DNA of 8,834 nucleotides from Lysobacterales bacterium (lineage in GTDB: Bacteria > Pseudomonadota > Gammaproteobacteria > Xanthomonadales > Marinicellaceae), in NCBI GenBank assembly GCA_027083915.1, contig JALWML010000649.1, forward strand, positions 1 through 8,834. Direction: 5' to 3'. Under the pieces are notes generated by a model. That model was given only the letters and a program-made list of their open reading frames with translations. It was not told the origin of the DNA and made no database searches. The position numbers and the translations under genes were made by a program. This document shows positions 1 to 6,177 of this stretch, piece after piece; the stretch's first letter is position 1, and each line of letters starts with the position of its first letter.

Positions 1-11
1 TTTTATTCATG

Positions 12-731
12 TTATTTTAACCAAATCATACTTGCCATTCGACCCGTTTGCCCATCTCTTCTATACGAATAAAAAAGGTTTTTATTGTCATAAGTGCAAT
101 AAGGGGATTGTGAGATTTGTGTAACTTCCAGAAATTCGAGCTGTGTAACGGCTATCTTTTTTAAGTCGGCATGCCATTTTTTCTTTTTGTCCAAATAGAA
201 ACAATGGGCAAAATCTTTATTTTTGACAACAAATTTATGCCTAAATGCTTCATCCACACGATAGGGCTTGTAGGAAATACACGGACCTAACCAACATTGC
301 AAGGTCTTAGGTTCAATGCCAAGTTTTAAAACTGTTTGTTTTAATATATCTGCATAGAGACCTCTCCATCCACAATGTACTGCAGCAACAACGGTTGAAT
401 CTTGGTTGGTGATTAAAACCGGTAGGCAATCCGCCGTTAAGATGGCACAAACTATATTCTTTTCTTTGGTAAAACAGGCATCGGCTTTAAATTCACCGTG
501 AAACTTGGGTTTGTGATGGTATTCAACGACTTTATTACCGTGTGTTTGTTCCATAAAGGTAGGCTCATGAGGAACTTCAGTAATGAGACTAAGGTTTTTT
601 TTTGCATTCTCATCATTACTGAAAACACCTAAATTCATGGAATCATAAGGTTTTTTACTAACGCCACCAAGGCGGGTTGATTGCATTGAACCAACCGATT
701 GATTGCAAAAAATGTCTGGTTTAATTATCAT
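12..731 (-). CDS. pgeF: Peptidoglycan-editing factor PgeF (YfiH-type laccase-domain protein)
   Basis: A 239-residue protein, the usual length for the YfiH/PgeF (DUF152, Cu-oxidase_4) family. Family landmarks are visible in order: STRLGGVS with PYDSMNLG near residues 18-35, EQTHG at 61-65, TADCLPVL at 99-106, AAVHCGWRG at 116-124, WLGPCI at 147-152, YCTY at 211-214 and the closing FYSYRRDGQTGRMAS block. His64, Cys102 and His119 are the expected zinc/active-site residues. Family knowledge: PgeF removes L-serine wrongly built into the peptidoglycan stem peptide in place of L-alanine, and homologues also show purine nucleoside phosphorylase or deaminase activity. It is a cytosolic enzyme with no signal peptide. 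The ATG start is the only sensible one; no strong Shine-Dalgarno is seen upstream. In enterics pgeF directly follows rluD. Here a gene on the opposite strand lies between them, so pgeF must have its own promoter. Confidence 0.95.
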   Translation of the reverse strand: MIIKPDIFCNQSVGSMQSTRLGGVSKKPYDSMNLGVFSNDENAKKNLSLITEVPHEPTFMEQTHGNKVVEYHHKPKFHGEFKADACFTKEKNIVCAILTADCLPVLITNQDSTVVAAVHCGWRGLYADILKQTVLKLGIEPKTLQCWLGPCISYKPYRVDEAFRHKFVVKNKDFAHCFYLDKKKKWHADLKKIAVTQLEFLEVTQISQSPYCTYDNKNLFYSYRRDGQTGRMASMIWLK

Positions 732-738
732 AAAGTTA

Positions 739-795
739 ATTATAGTGCTTTTTTAGAAATTATAACTACCTATTTTTGTTTTGTTTTACTATAAT
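739..795. promoter_or_regulatory. Divergent promoter region between pgeF and the exported-protein gene
   Basis: The gap of about 120 bases between the two start codons is very AT-rich. A perfect plus-strand -10 box TATAAT lies at 790-795, which would give a leader of about 50 bases before the ATG at 852. On the minus strand two perfect TATAAT boxes occur at 759-764 and 739-744. The first gives a leader of about 20 bases for pgeF, and an imperfect -35 (AAAACA) sits 17 bases upstream of it at 782-787. No good plus-strand -35 was found. Perfect -10 matches arise easily in AT-rich DNA, so exact promoter use is inferred from position only. Confidence 0.4.
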
Positions 796-851
796 GTTTG
801 CAATTGTAACTTTAATGTTTGGGTAGAATCTTGTCTATTAAGCTTTTGAAA

Positions 852-1910
852 ATGAACAAACTATTACTTTCCGTGCTCATATTTGGCACGATTGGTTCTG
901 TTTGTGCGCAAAAACAAAGTTTAGGTTCGGATGACTTTATTTCATCAAATAATACAAGTCAGGCAACAAGCGTTGTTGATCACCCTGCTAATTCATTTGT
1001 AGAGTTGGATTTTTCTATAGCCCAAGGAGAGTCTTGGGATACAAGGGGTCAAGCTAACAACATGATTGCCAATTGTATTGATGGCTCATATATTACTGGT
1101 TTTGAGACATCCAATGTCGTTATTGAAACTGTAGGGAGAAGTTATTTTTCAGAAGCTATTATATATTTTAGTGATTCGCAACAAGGCAGTAATGGAATAG
1201 AGTTTGCTGTTGGATCTGGCAACAATGCTTCTGGTATCTCTTCTTTTAGTACAACCAGCTTACTTGATATTTCAGATTTGAATCACCCCGATGTTGTGTC
1301 TCTAAGTGATAATAAATTTTATCTACAGTTTTACGAAGTGACCGATGACATTCCCAATGGTATTGATGCACGTTTTACCAGTGGAAAACTCAAGGTTTGG
1401 GGTGTTGACTTAGTAGCGACGGCAAGTTGTCCATTTGTTGCAACAGTGGCAGAAGCTGACTTATCGGTTTCTTATCTTTCGGATAAAACTAATGGGTTTT
1501 CAGTCGGTGATAATTTAGCTTTTGAACTAACAGGAACTAATAATAGTGACAATGATGCTATTAATGTCGTTGTAGAAAATACATTATCAGAGAGCTTACA
1601 GTTTTTGGATTTAAGTTGTGATAATGGTTTTTCAACATCAGATGCTAGCGTTGCACAATCTGTATTAATTGGTGATGTCTCAGCAAATTCTAGTTTTGTG
1701 TGTACCATAAATGCACAAGTACTGGATATGAATGATATAAGTGCTTCAGTTCATGTCACTTCAGATAATGATAATGATTTAAGCAATAATTCAATTGTAT
1801 TAGTAGTTATGGCAGGAGCTCAGTCTGTACCAGTCGCTAATTGGTATATGCTCAGTGTTCTTTTCTTTTTACTAATTACTTCTGGATTATATTTCAAAAA
1901 ACTACGTTAA
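852..1910 (+). CDS. Secreted protein with DUF11-like domain and VP-type CTERM anchor, function unknown
   Basis: Not recognised as a named protein. Starting at the ATG at 852 (352 residues) gives a clean Sec signal peptide: MNK, a hydrophobic stretch LLLSVLIFGTIG, then SVCA before Gln20. An upstream in-frame TTG at 819 would only add 11 residues in front of that signal. Residues about 45-190 look like an all-beta, Ser/Asn/Asp-rich extracellular domain of unknown type. Residues about 203-317 resemble the DUF11/CARDB-like Ig-fold repeat: ADLSVSYLSD, then SVGDNLAFELTGTNNS, then NVVVENTLSESL. Cys256 and Cys284 could form a disulfide there. The C-terminus (326-352) is tripartite: VPVANW, a hydrophobic helix, and a basic KKLR end, like IPTL/PEP-CTERM sorting tails. 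The protein is therefore probably exported, held at the inner membrane, then sorted or cut to the surface. It lies between rluD and pgeF in the opposite orientation, and its stop overlaps that of rluD. Confidence 0.75.
   Translation: MNKLLLSVLIFGTIGSVCAQKQSLGSDDFISSNNTSQATSVVDHPANSFVELDFSIAQGESWDTRGQANNMIANCIDGSYITGFETSNVVIETVGRSYFSEAIIYFSDSQQGSNGIEFAVGSGNNASGISSFSTTSLLDISDLNHPDVVSLSDNKFYLQFYEVTDDIPNGIDARFTSGKLKVWGVDLVATASCPFVATVAEADLSVSYLSDKTNGFSVGDNLAFELTGTNNSDNDAINVVVENTLSESLQFLDLSCDNGFSTSDASVAQSVLIGDVSANSSFVCTINAQVLDMNDISASVHVTSDNDNDLSNNSIVLVVMAGAQSVPVANWYMLSVLFFLLITSGLYFKKLR
1827..1907 (+). other. C-terminal VP-type CTERM sorting/anchor tail of the exported protein
   Basis: The last 27 codons encode a short motif VPVANW, a hydrophobic segment of about 18 residues starting YMLSVLFFLL, and a basic tail ending KKLR. 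This three-part layout is that of PEP-CTERM, IPTL-CTERM and related tails, which are processed by exosortase- or rhombosortase-like proteases in known systems. This exact VPVANW variant is not one I can tie to a specific enzyme, and none is in the window. It could also be a simple membrane anchor. Confidence 0.6.
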
Positions 1911-1923
1911 TTTTCAGGGTAGT
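1896..1923 (-). terminator. Weak Rho-independent terminator candidate for rluD
   Basis: Read on the minus strand just after the rluD stop, ACTAC (1923-1919) pairs with GTAGT (1905-1901) across a 13-base loop. A run of five more T follows (1900-1896). The stem is short, and the site lies inside the last codons of the converging gene, so termination is only plausible. Confidence 0.3.
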
Positions 1924-2917
1924 AAACATCCCAATCACCATCATCATCTCTATTTATTCCGTCAAAATCTCGTAGTTCATCCAATAAATCAAGAATATCA
2001 TTAGGCAACTTGCTTTTAAAAGTCACAAGTTTATCTTTTTGCGGATGAATAAAAGCCAAAACTTTGGCATGTAAGGCTTGTCGTGGGAAGTTTCGAACGA
2101 CATCCTTTAAGCCAGCTTCTAATGTTGGCTCCACTCGCAAATGATTACCATAAACAGGGTCGCCTAGCAATTGGTAGCCAACATAGTGCATGTGCACGCG
2201 GATTTGATGAGTCCTTCCTGTTTCTAAATTAACCTTTATGGTCGTGTAATGCCGAAAGTTTTCTATCACTTCAAAATTTGTAACTGCACGCTTGCCATTG
2301 ACCGAAATAGCCATTTTAGTGCGATGAGTTTTATGTCTTCCAATGGGCATATCTATGCGATTATCCTTTGCTAAAACTCCTTTTACAATAGCAAAATATT
2401 GCCTTGTGACCGTGTGTTCTTTAAGCTGTTCAACTAAAGAATTGTAGGCATTGCTAGTTTTTGCTATGACCATCAGTCCACTTGTCATTTTATCTAATCG
2501 GTGTACGATACCGGCTCTTGGTAGGAGTTTTTGCGTGTCATTGTGGGCCAATAAACCATTAAGGATAGTTCCGTCAGGGTTGCCTGCACCTGGATGTACA
2601 AGCATTCCGGCAGGTTTATTGATAACTATTATTTCATCATCTTCATAGTGTATGTTTAAATCGATCTTTTGGGGTTTATCTTCAATCGCAGCTTGGATGG
2701 TGACATTGATTTCAATGGATTCATAGCCTTTGAGTTTTTGTTTTGGTTTACAGGGATTCGAATTGATTAATATTTCACCCTTACTAATCCATTTTTGAAT
2801 AGCTCCACGTGAGTATTCAGGGAACTTTCTAGTTAAATACTGGTCAATTCTTAATCCGGCATCTTCAGGGTTTGCGCGTGTGTTTTGTGCAATAATTTGG
2901 TTGTTTTGTTGGTTCAT
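1907..2917 (-). CDS. rluD: 23S rRNA pseudouridine synthase RluD
   Basis: A 336-residue RluA-family pseudouridine synthase. An S4 RNA-binding domain occupies roughly residues 21-80 (GLRIDQYL, then RGAIQKWISKGEILIN). The catalytic domain follows: INKPAGMLVHPG at 99-110, the catalytic motif GIVHRLDKMTSG at 136-147 with Asp142 as nucleophile, then RQYFAIVKG, LETGRTHQIRVH at 231-242 and GDPVYG at 252-257. Family knowledge: RluD makes the pseudouridines at 1911, 1915 and 1917 in helix 69 of 23S rRNA and supports late 50S assembly. The S4 domain, the divergent bamD neighbour and the nearby pgeF favour RluD over RluC or RluA. The C-terminus is a longer acidic tail (about 317-336) than that of the 326-residue E. 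coli protein. Its stop TAA shares the TTAA palindrome with the stop of the converging exported-protein gene. Confidence 0.93.
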   Translation of the reverse strand: MNQQNNQIIAQNTRANPEDAGLRIDQYLTRKFPEYSRGAIQKWISKGEILINSNPCKPKQKLKGYESIEINVTIQAAIEDKPQKIDLNIHYEDDEIIVINKPAGMLVHPGAGNPDGTILNGLLAHNDTQKLLPRAGIVHRLDKMTSGLMVIAKTSNAYNSLVEQLKEHTVTRQYFAIVKGVLAKDNRIDMPIGRHKTHRTKMAISVNGKRAVTNFEVIENFRHYTTIKVNLETGRTHQIRVHMHYVGYQLLGDPVYGNHLRVEPTLEAGLKDVVRNFPRQALHAKVLAFIHPQKDKLVTFKSKLPNDILDLLDELRDFDGINRDDDGDWDVYYPEN

Positions 2918-2968
2918 CGCTGTATTTTACAGTATTATGTCGATTATATTGAATGTGGATAAAATTAA
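2918..2968. promoter_or_regulatory. Divergent rluD / bamD promoter region with short palindrome
   Basis: These 51 bases must carry the start signals for both genes. A plus-strand -10-like TATATT (2945-2950) and a minus-strand perfect TATAAT (2943-2948) overlap almost completely, so the two promoters may share or compete for the same sequence. Neither has a convincing -35. A perfect inverted repeat CTGTA-TTT-TACAG (2920-2932) sits two bases before the rluD start codon. Ribosome binding sites are weak on both sides. Assignment is inferred from position and composition. Confidence 0.35.
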
Positions 2969-3802
2969 ATGAGAAAAATAGTTAGTTTATTTGTTGTTTT
3001 AGCTTTAATCTTTAGTATTACAGCTTGCAAGAAGAATAAAAAGAAGTCATCGGTTGAAGTAACACGATACAGTGCTGAAACTTTGTATAAAAAATCTAAA
3101 AAATACATGGAATTAGGAATTTGGGATAGCGCTATTTTAAGTTATAAAAATTTACGCAACCAATACCCATTTGGCCGTTATGCCGAACAAGGTTCTATAG
3201 AATTGGCTTATTGTTATTACCGTAACTATGAAACAGAATTGGCTATTTCCACATTAGAACGTTTCATTAAGAATTATCCAGCTCATGAACATTTAGATTA
3301 TGCCTATTATTTAAAAGGTTTAATCTATTTTGAGAGTGAAAGGGGCTTGATGCAAAGAGTTAATCCAGATCCAACTATTGATCGAAACCAAGAAAATGCA
3401 AAACAAGCATTTGTGGCACTTAAAACATTCGTTGAAAAATTCCCTGATAGTGAGTATGCAGCAGATGCGGAAAAAAGAATGGTTTATACACGCAATAAAT
3501 TAGCGGCTTATGAAGTGCAAGTAGCAAAATATTATTTACGTAGAAAAGCTTATGTTGCGGCCATTAATCGCAGTAAATATGTGATTGAATCTTTTCAAAA
3601 AACTCGCTATGTTGCAGATGCATTAGCGGTCATGACAACAGCCTACAAGGAGCTTGGTGAAGACGAATTGGCAAAAACAAGTTTATTAGTTTTACAAGAA
3701 AATTACCCAAATCACAGTTATTTGCAGGGAGAAGAGTTGGATTTAAAAACCAATGTTTTCTCATTGAAAGATCTGTGGATATTTGGTAACAAAGCAGATT
3801 AA
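2969..3802 (+). CDS. bamD: Outer membrane protein assembly factor BamD (lipoprotein)
   Basis: A 277-residue lipoprotein. It has a basic start (MRK), a hydrophobic stretch and the lipobox ITAC with Cys20 as the lipidation site, followed by Lys-rich KKNKKK. The mature part is made of helical TPR-like repeats: ETLYKKSKKYMELGIWDSAI (37-56), the diagnostic NLRNQYPFGRYAEQGSIELAYCYYR (61-85), FIKNYPAHEHLDYAYYLKG (99-117), DRNQENAKQAF (138-148) and FPDSEYAADAEKRM (158-171). Family knowledge: BamD is the essential lipoprotein partner of BamA in the outer-membrane beta-barrel assembly complex and binds substrate targeting signals. Length and motifs match the family, and divergence from rluD is the conserved arrangement in gammaproteobacteria. 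The lysine run right after the lipidated cysteine is unusually basic but does not disturb the lipobox. Confidence 0.95.
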   Translation: MRKIVSLFVVLALIFSITACKKNKKKSSVEVTRYSAETLYKKSKKYMELGIWDSAILSYKNLRNQYPFGRYAEQGSIELAYCYYRNYETELAISTLERFIKNYPAHEHLDYAYYLKGLIYFESERGLMQRVNPDPTIDRNQENAKQAFVALKTFVEKFPDSEYAADAEKRMVYTRNKLAAYEVQVAKYYLRRKAYVAAINRSKYVIESFQKTRYVADALAVMTTAYKELGEDELAKTSLLVLQENYPNHSYLQGEELDLKTNVFSLKDLWIFGNKAD

Positions 3803-3804
3803 CA

Positions 3805-4386
3805 GTGGATATCACCTCTGCGGCTATTTTGTTGTTTCTTATATTGGATCCTTTGGGAAATATTCCAATATTTTTAAGTTACCTCGAAAAAAGCCAAAAA
3901 AGGTATCGAATCCTTGCACGAGAATTGATTCTGGCATTGGTGATTCTCTACATATTCTTATTTTTTGGTAAACAATTTCTTGAAGCATTACATTTAAAGC
4001 AAGAAGCGGTCGCCATATCAGGTGCTATCATTCTTTTTATCATTGCATTGAGAATGATTTTTCCAGTGAGTAAACAGTACGGCGATGAAGAGATTGAAGG
4101 CGATCCTTTATTGGTTCCACTAGCTATTCCTTTGGTGGCAGGTCCTTCTATTTTAGCAACACTCATCATGTTAGTAAGTCAACATCCCGATAAAAAAACC
4201 GAGCTGTCTATTGCCTTGTTTATCGCTTGGTTTGCTTCAGCTGTGATATTGTTTTCTGCTACAGCAATGCAGAAGTTTTTAGGAAAGAGAGGAATGATAG
4301 CTATTGAGCGTTTGATGGGTATGGTGCTTATCGCTATAGCTGTGCAAATGTTTTTGGATGGTTTAAAGTCTTTTTTAACTCAATAA
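3805..4386 (+). CDS. yhgN: MarC-family integral membrane protein, YhgN type
   Basis: A 193-residue, very hydrophobic protein of the MarC/UPF0056 family, closest to E. coli YhgN. Shared stretches include LDPLGNIPIF (14-23), AISGAIILFIIALRMIFP (70-87), PLAIPLVAGPSILATL (105-120) and IERLMGMVLIAIAVQMFLDG (167-186). About six membrane segments are expected, near 5-25, 40-60, 67-87, 103-124, 134-155 and 165-187. The two polar LDPLGN and VAGP re-entrant motifs are typical of the family. The start is GTG, 2 bases after the bamD stop. No in-frame ATG fits, and the GTG places the first helix correctly. The close spacing implies cotranscription with bamD. The family's substrate is not established; an early link to multiple antibiotic resistance was not upheld. 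The 3' end overlaps the converging HolD-like gene by 7 bases. Confidence 0.9.
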   Translation: MDITSAAILLFLILDPLGNIPIFLSYLEKSQKRYRILARELILALVILYIFLFFGKQFLEALHLKQEAVAISGAIILFIIALRMIFPVSKQYGDEEIEGDPLLVPLAIPLVAGPSILATLIMLVSQHPDKKTELSIALFIAWFASAVILFSATAMQKFLGKRGMIAIERLMGMVLIAIAVQMFLDGLKSFLTQ

Positions 4387-4405
4387 AAATTTAAGTTTTT
4401 GAGTT
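4377..4405. terminator. Inverted repeat over the yhgN / HolD-like convergent ends
   Basis: AACTCAA (4377-4383) pairs perfectly with TTGAGTT (4399-4405) across a 15-base AT-rich loop, and further A-T pairs are possible inside. It lies exactly on the two converging stop codons, where a shared terminator would be expected. No clear T-run follows on either strand, so classification as a bidirectional terminator is tentative. Confidence 0.3.
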
Positions 4406-4718
4406 TATGCCAAGTAAGTCTTTTTTGTTCTTGGTCTTTCAACATGTCACTTAACTTAGCTAAGTGTATAACCTTTTGTGTATCGGCTTGATTGACATCA
4501 TCAAAAATTAATTGATGAGTTTTTGTCGTCACTTGAACAACATTGTTTTGTTCTACCTGTATCATGTCATTAGTTAATCTCACCGCCTTTGCTTGTAATA
4601 TTTTTCGCAGTAGTGCCTTTTCTTCATGAGTTATTTGGTAGACAATAGCAGCATCATTATCTGCTTTTTGCCAATAAGTAAGGCCGATTTCTTGAGCCAA
4701 TTGCGAAGTTAACATCAT
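4380..4718 (-). CDS. Small protein resembling DNA polymerase III psi subunit (HolD-like)
   Basis: A 112-residue soluble protein with no signal peptide or membrane segment. By eye it fits the layout of HolD (psi). The N-terminal LAQEIGLTYWQ (7-17) resembles the chi-binding peptide QLQQLGITQW of E. coli psi. LLRKILQAKAVRL (36-48) resembles its helix LLSDVLRALTV. The C-terminal LSDMLKDQEQKRLTWHKL (89-106) matches the family ending of the form L-x3-N-P-x2-KRxLWxxL. It is shorter than E. coli psi (137 residues) and lacks part of the first core strand. If correct, it links chi and SSB to the clamp loader. It is the last gene of the lipid-transport operon and starts in a 4-base ATGA overlap with the lipoprotein gene. 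A second ATG follows immediately. The product has no obvious tie to lipid transport. If the HolD reading is wrong, it is an unknown small cytosolic protein. Confidence 0.5.
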   Translation of the reverse strand: MMLTSQLAQEIGLTYWQKADNDAAIVYQITHEEKALLRKILQAKAVRLTNDMIQVEQNNVVQVTTKTHQLIFDDVNQADTQKVIHLAKLSDMLKDQEQKRLTWHKLKNLNFY

Positions 4719-5236
4719 TGTTTTAACTCTTGGGCTAATGCTTGTGTAATTTCTTCTAAAGACTTTGAAACACTTGCGACAAAAGCTGGCATGGTGTTCT
4801 CAGATAATTCTTGTTGTTGGGAATATGTTTTCTGAAAAAGTGTATTGTTGTCGCCATCAATCAATGTAAAAGAAATAGAGACTTGAGAGGTTTGTCCCTT
4901 TTTTTCAAGCTTTAATATGGTGGCTTTTAGTGTTTTATCCTGCTGTTCAGGAGATACATTAAAGGTTTTAACTAAATAATTTTGAAGTAATATTTTTGGA
5001 GAATCTATCCAAAAATTATGACTGAGCTGTAATAAAGCGCCATCAGCTTTTTGAGCAACCATCGGACGGTTGCCTAAAATTCCCATGGCTGATGGTCTTT
5101 GCACATTAAAGTCTGGATTAGCCATTATCACCTGGGGTTCATTAAAGCGGTAATAGAGTTTGTCAGCAATTTTCTTAGAACCAAGTGAGCACGATGTAAA
5201 TGTACTGATTAAAAATAAAGAAAGTAGTATTTTCAT
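4715..5236 (-). CDS. PqiC-like ABC transport auxiliary lipoprotein of the MCE system
   Basis: A 173-residue lipoprotein. A short signal peptide ends in FTSC with Cys16 as the lipidated residue; Ser17 at +2 favours outer-membrane delivery. The mature part fits the ABC-type auxiliary lipoprotein family (DUF330, ABC_trans_aux; PqiC): an early LYYRF (27-31), NRPMVAQKADGALLQLSHNFW (56-76, with the family's RPMV and W) and SPKILLQNYLVKTF (79-92). An alternating strand pattern follows (SQVSISFTLIDGDN, 117-130), and then a C-terminal helix. Family knowledge: PqiC is an outer-membrane lipoprotein that works with the MCE protein PqiB. By analogy this one should dock the MCE protein upstream in the same operon. 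Start and stop overlap the neighbours by 4 bases (ATGA) on both sides, so translation is likely coupled. Sequence similarity within this family is low, so the assignment rests on motif pattern plus context. Confidence 0.75.
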   Translation of the reverse strand: MKILLSLFLISTFTSCSLGSKKIADKLYYRFNEPQVIMANPDFNVQRPSAMGILGNRPMVAQKADGALLQLSHNFWIDSPKILLQNYLVKTFNVSPEQQDKTLKATILKLEKKGQTSQVSISFTLIDGDNNTLFQKTYSQQQELSENTMPAFVASVSKSLEEITQALAQELKQ

Positions 5237-6177
5237 TGGTCTTCATCCGCAACTTTTGACTTGTTTTTGAAAATTAGATTGGAGGGATTTTTTCTAATAA
5301 TTTCAGTAGCTTCATTAATATTCATGCTAGCACTCTCAATTTCATTACCTATGGTATCTGCCTTTGTTGAGAACATGCTCATCATTTTAATGGTGATATC
5401 CAATAATTCTGAGATTTTGATGTTGCTGTTATTAATCATTTTGTCACCAGATGAAATCAATTGATTAACATTGTCAATGCTTGTTTCTAACCAGCCACCT
5501 GTCGCAGAAAGTTGTGAGGTAACTTTTTCTAAATTTGCAATAATATTATTGATGCCATCAATGTTGCCTTGGTCTAACAGTTTATCAGCTGACTTGACAA
5601 GCTTATTGATATCTTTAACAAGACCATCAATTGAATTTAATATCTCTGGAATTTGGGTATCTAATGTTTTAGTCAAATTATCAGTTCGTTCATAAACTAA
5701 ATCAAATAGAGGAACTATTTTATCTTTGTTCAATGCTTCAAAGTCAGAGGCGAGTTTACTAACACTTGCCATTATATCATCGCCAACACTGCCTTTAATC
5801 TCACTGTTTGGTTTTAGATAATGAGTGCTTTTTCCCGCAGAAATATTAAGTGACATATCGGATAACAAGCCACTAGATGCTATCTTTGTGACACTATCAT
5901 CGGGTACCTTCCACCCTTCTTCTAATGAATACTCTGTTTTAAACATGAGTTTTCCGTCGCTTGTTTCGGGTGTAATGGATTCTATTTGACCAACGCGATA
6001 ACCTTCATAATAGACTGGATTTCCATAACCAAGACCTGTTACGTTATCAAAGTAACTGTAATAAATTTCGGCATCACTATTCTTACCACCCATTTTCAGT
6101 AATAAGAAAATACTCAGTCCGCCAATGATAAGGGTAAATAAACCCACTAAAAAATAATTGTTATAAACTCGTTTCAT
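5233..6177 (-). CDS. mlaD: MlaD-type MCE-domain protein with long helical tail
   Basis: A 314-residue inner-membrane-anchored periplasmic protein. One N-terminal membrane helix spans about residues 9-27 (FLVGLFTLIIGGLSIFLLL). A single MCE domain (about 36-115) follows, including YSYFDNVTGLGYGNPVYYEGYRVGQI, where family members read G-L-x2-G-x-P-V-x-x-x-G-x-x-V-G. ASSGLLSDMSLNIS comes near its end. Residues about 140-300 are a long heptad-like helical region rich in I/L/N/K, with breaks at Pro156 and Pro178, closing with RKNPSNLIF. Family knowledge: MCE proteins form hexameric rings that carry lipids. E. coli MlaD is 183 residues, so this protein has about 130 extra residues of helix, closer in style to PqiB or mycobacterial Mce proteins. 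It follows mlaF and precedes the lipoprotein gene, with ATGA overlaps at both ends. It is likely the channel joined to the MlaF/MlaE transporter. Confidence 0.88.
   Translation of the reverse strand: MKRVYNNYFLVGLFTLIIGGLSIFLLLKMGGKNSDAEIYYSYFDNVTGLGYGNPVYYEGYRVGQIESITPETSDGKLMFKTEYSLEEGWKVPDDSVTKIASSGLLSDMSLNISAGKSTHYLKPNSEIKGSVGDDIMASVSKLASDFEALNKDKIVPLFDLVYERTDNLTKTLDTQIPEILNSIDGLVKDINKLVKSADKLLDQGNIDGINNIIANLEKVTSQLSATGGWLETSIDNVNQLISSGDKMINNSNIKISELLDITIKMMSMFSTKADTIGNEIESASMNINEATEIIRKNPSNLIFKNKSKVADEDQ

Noticed and set aside
12..731. Multicopper oxidase (laccase) annotation for the first gene
   Set aside because: The protein is of the YfiH/PgeF fold with a His-Cys-His zinc site, and it lacks the His-rich copper motifs of true multicopper oxidases.
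819..851. TTG start that would extend the exported protein by 11 residues
   Set aside because: The ATG at 852 places a standard signal peptide exactly at the N-terminus. The extension would put a charged stretch in front of it, and no better ribosome binding site precedes the TTG.
1472..1708. Minus-strand open frame inside the exported-protein gene, and similar frames at 2451-2648, 3630-3815, 3948-4169, 5261-5695, 6382-6714, 7011-7208 and 8214-8426
   Set aside because: Each lies within a well-supported gene on the opposite strand, has no recognisable domain and reads like the antisense of that gene's conserved sequence.
2920..2932. LexA-type SOS box at CTGTATTTTACAG
   Set aside because: It has CTG and CAG ends, but with 7 bases between them rather than the 10 of the gammaproteobacterial LexA site.
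3783..3971. Short plus-strand frame across the bamD/yhgN junction
   Set aside because: It overlaps both well-matched genes in another frame and shows no family features. The GTG-started yhgN explains the region.
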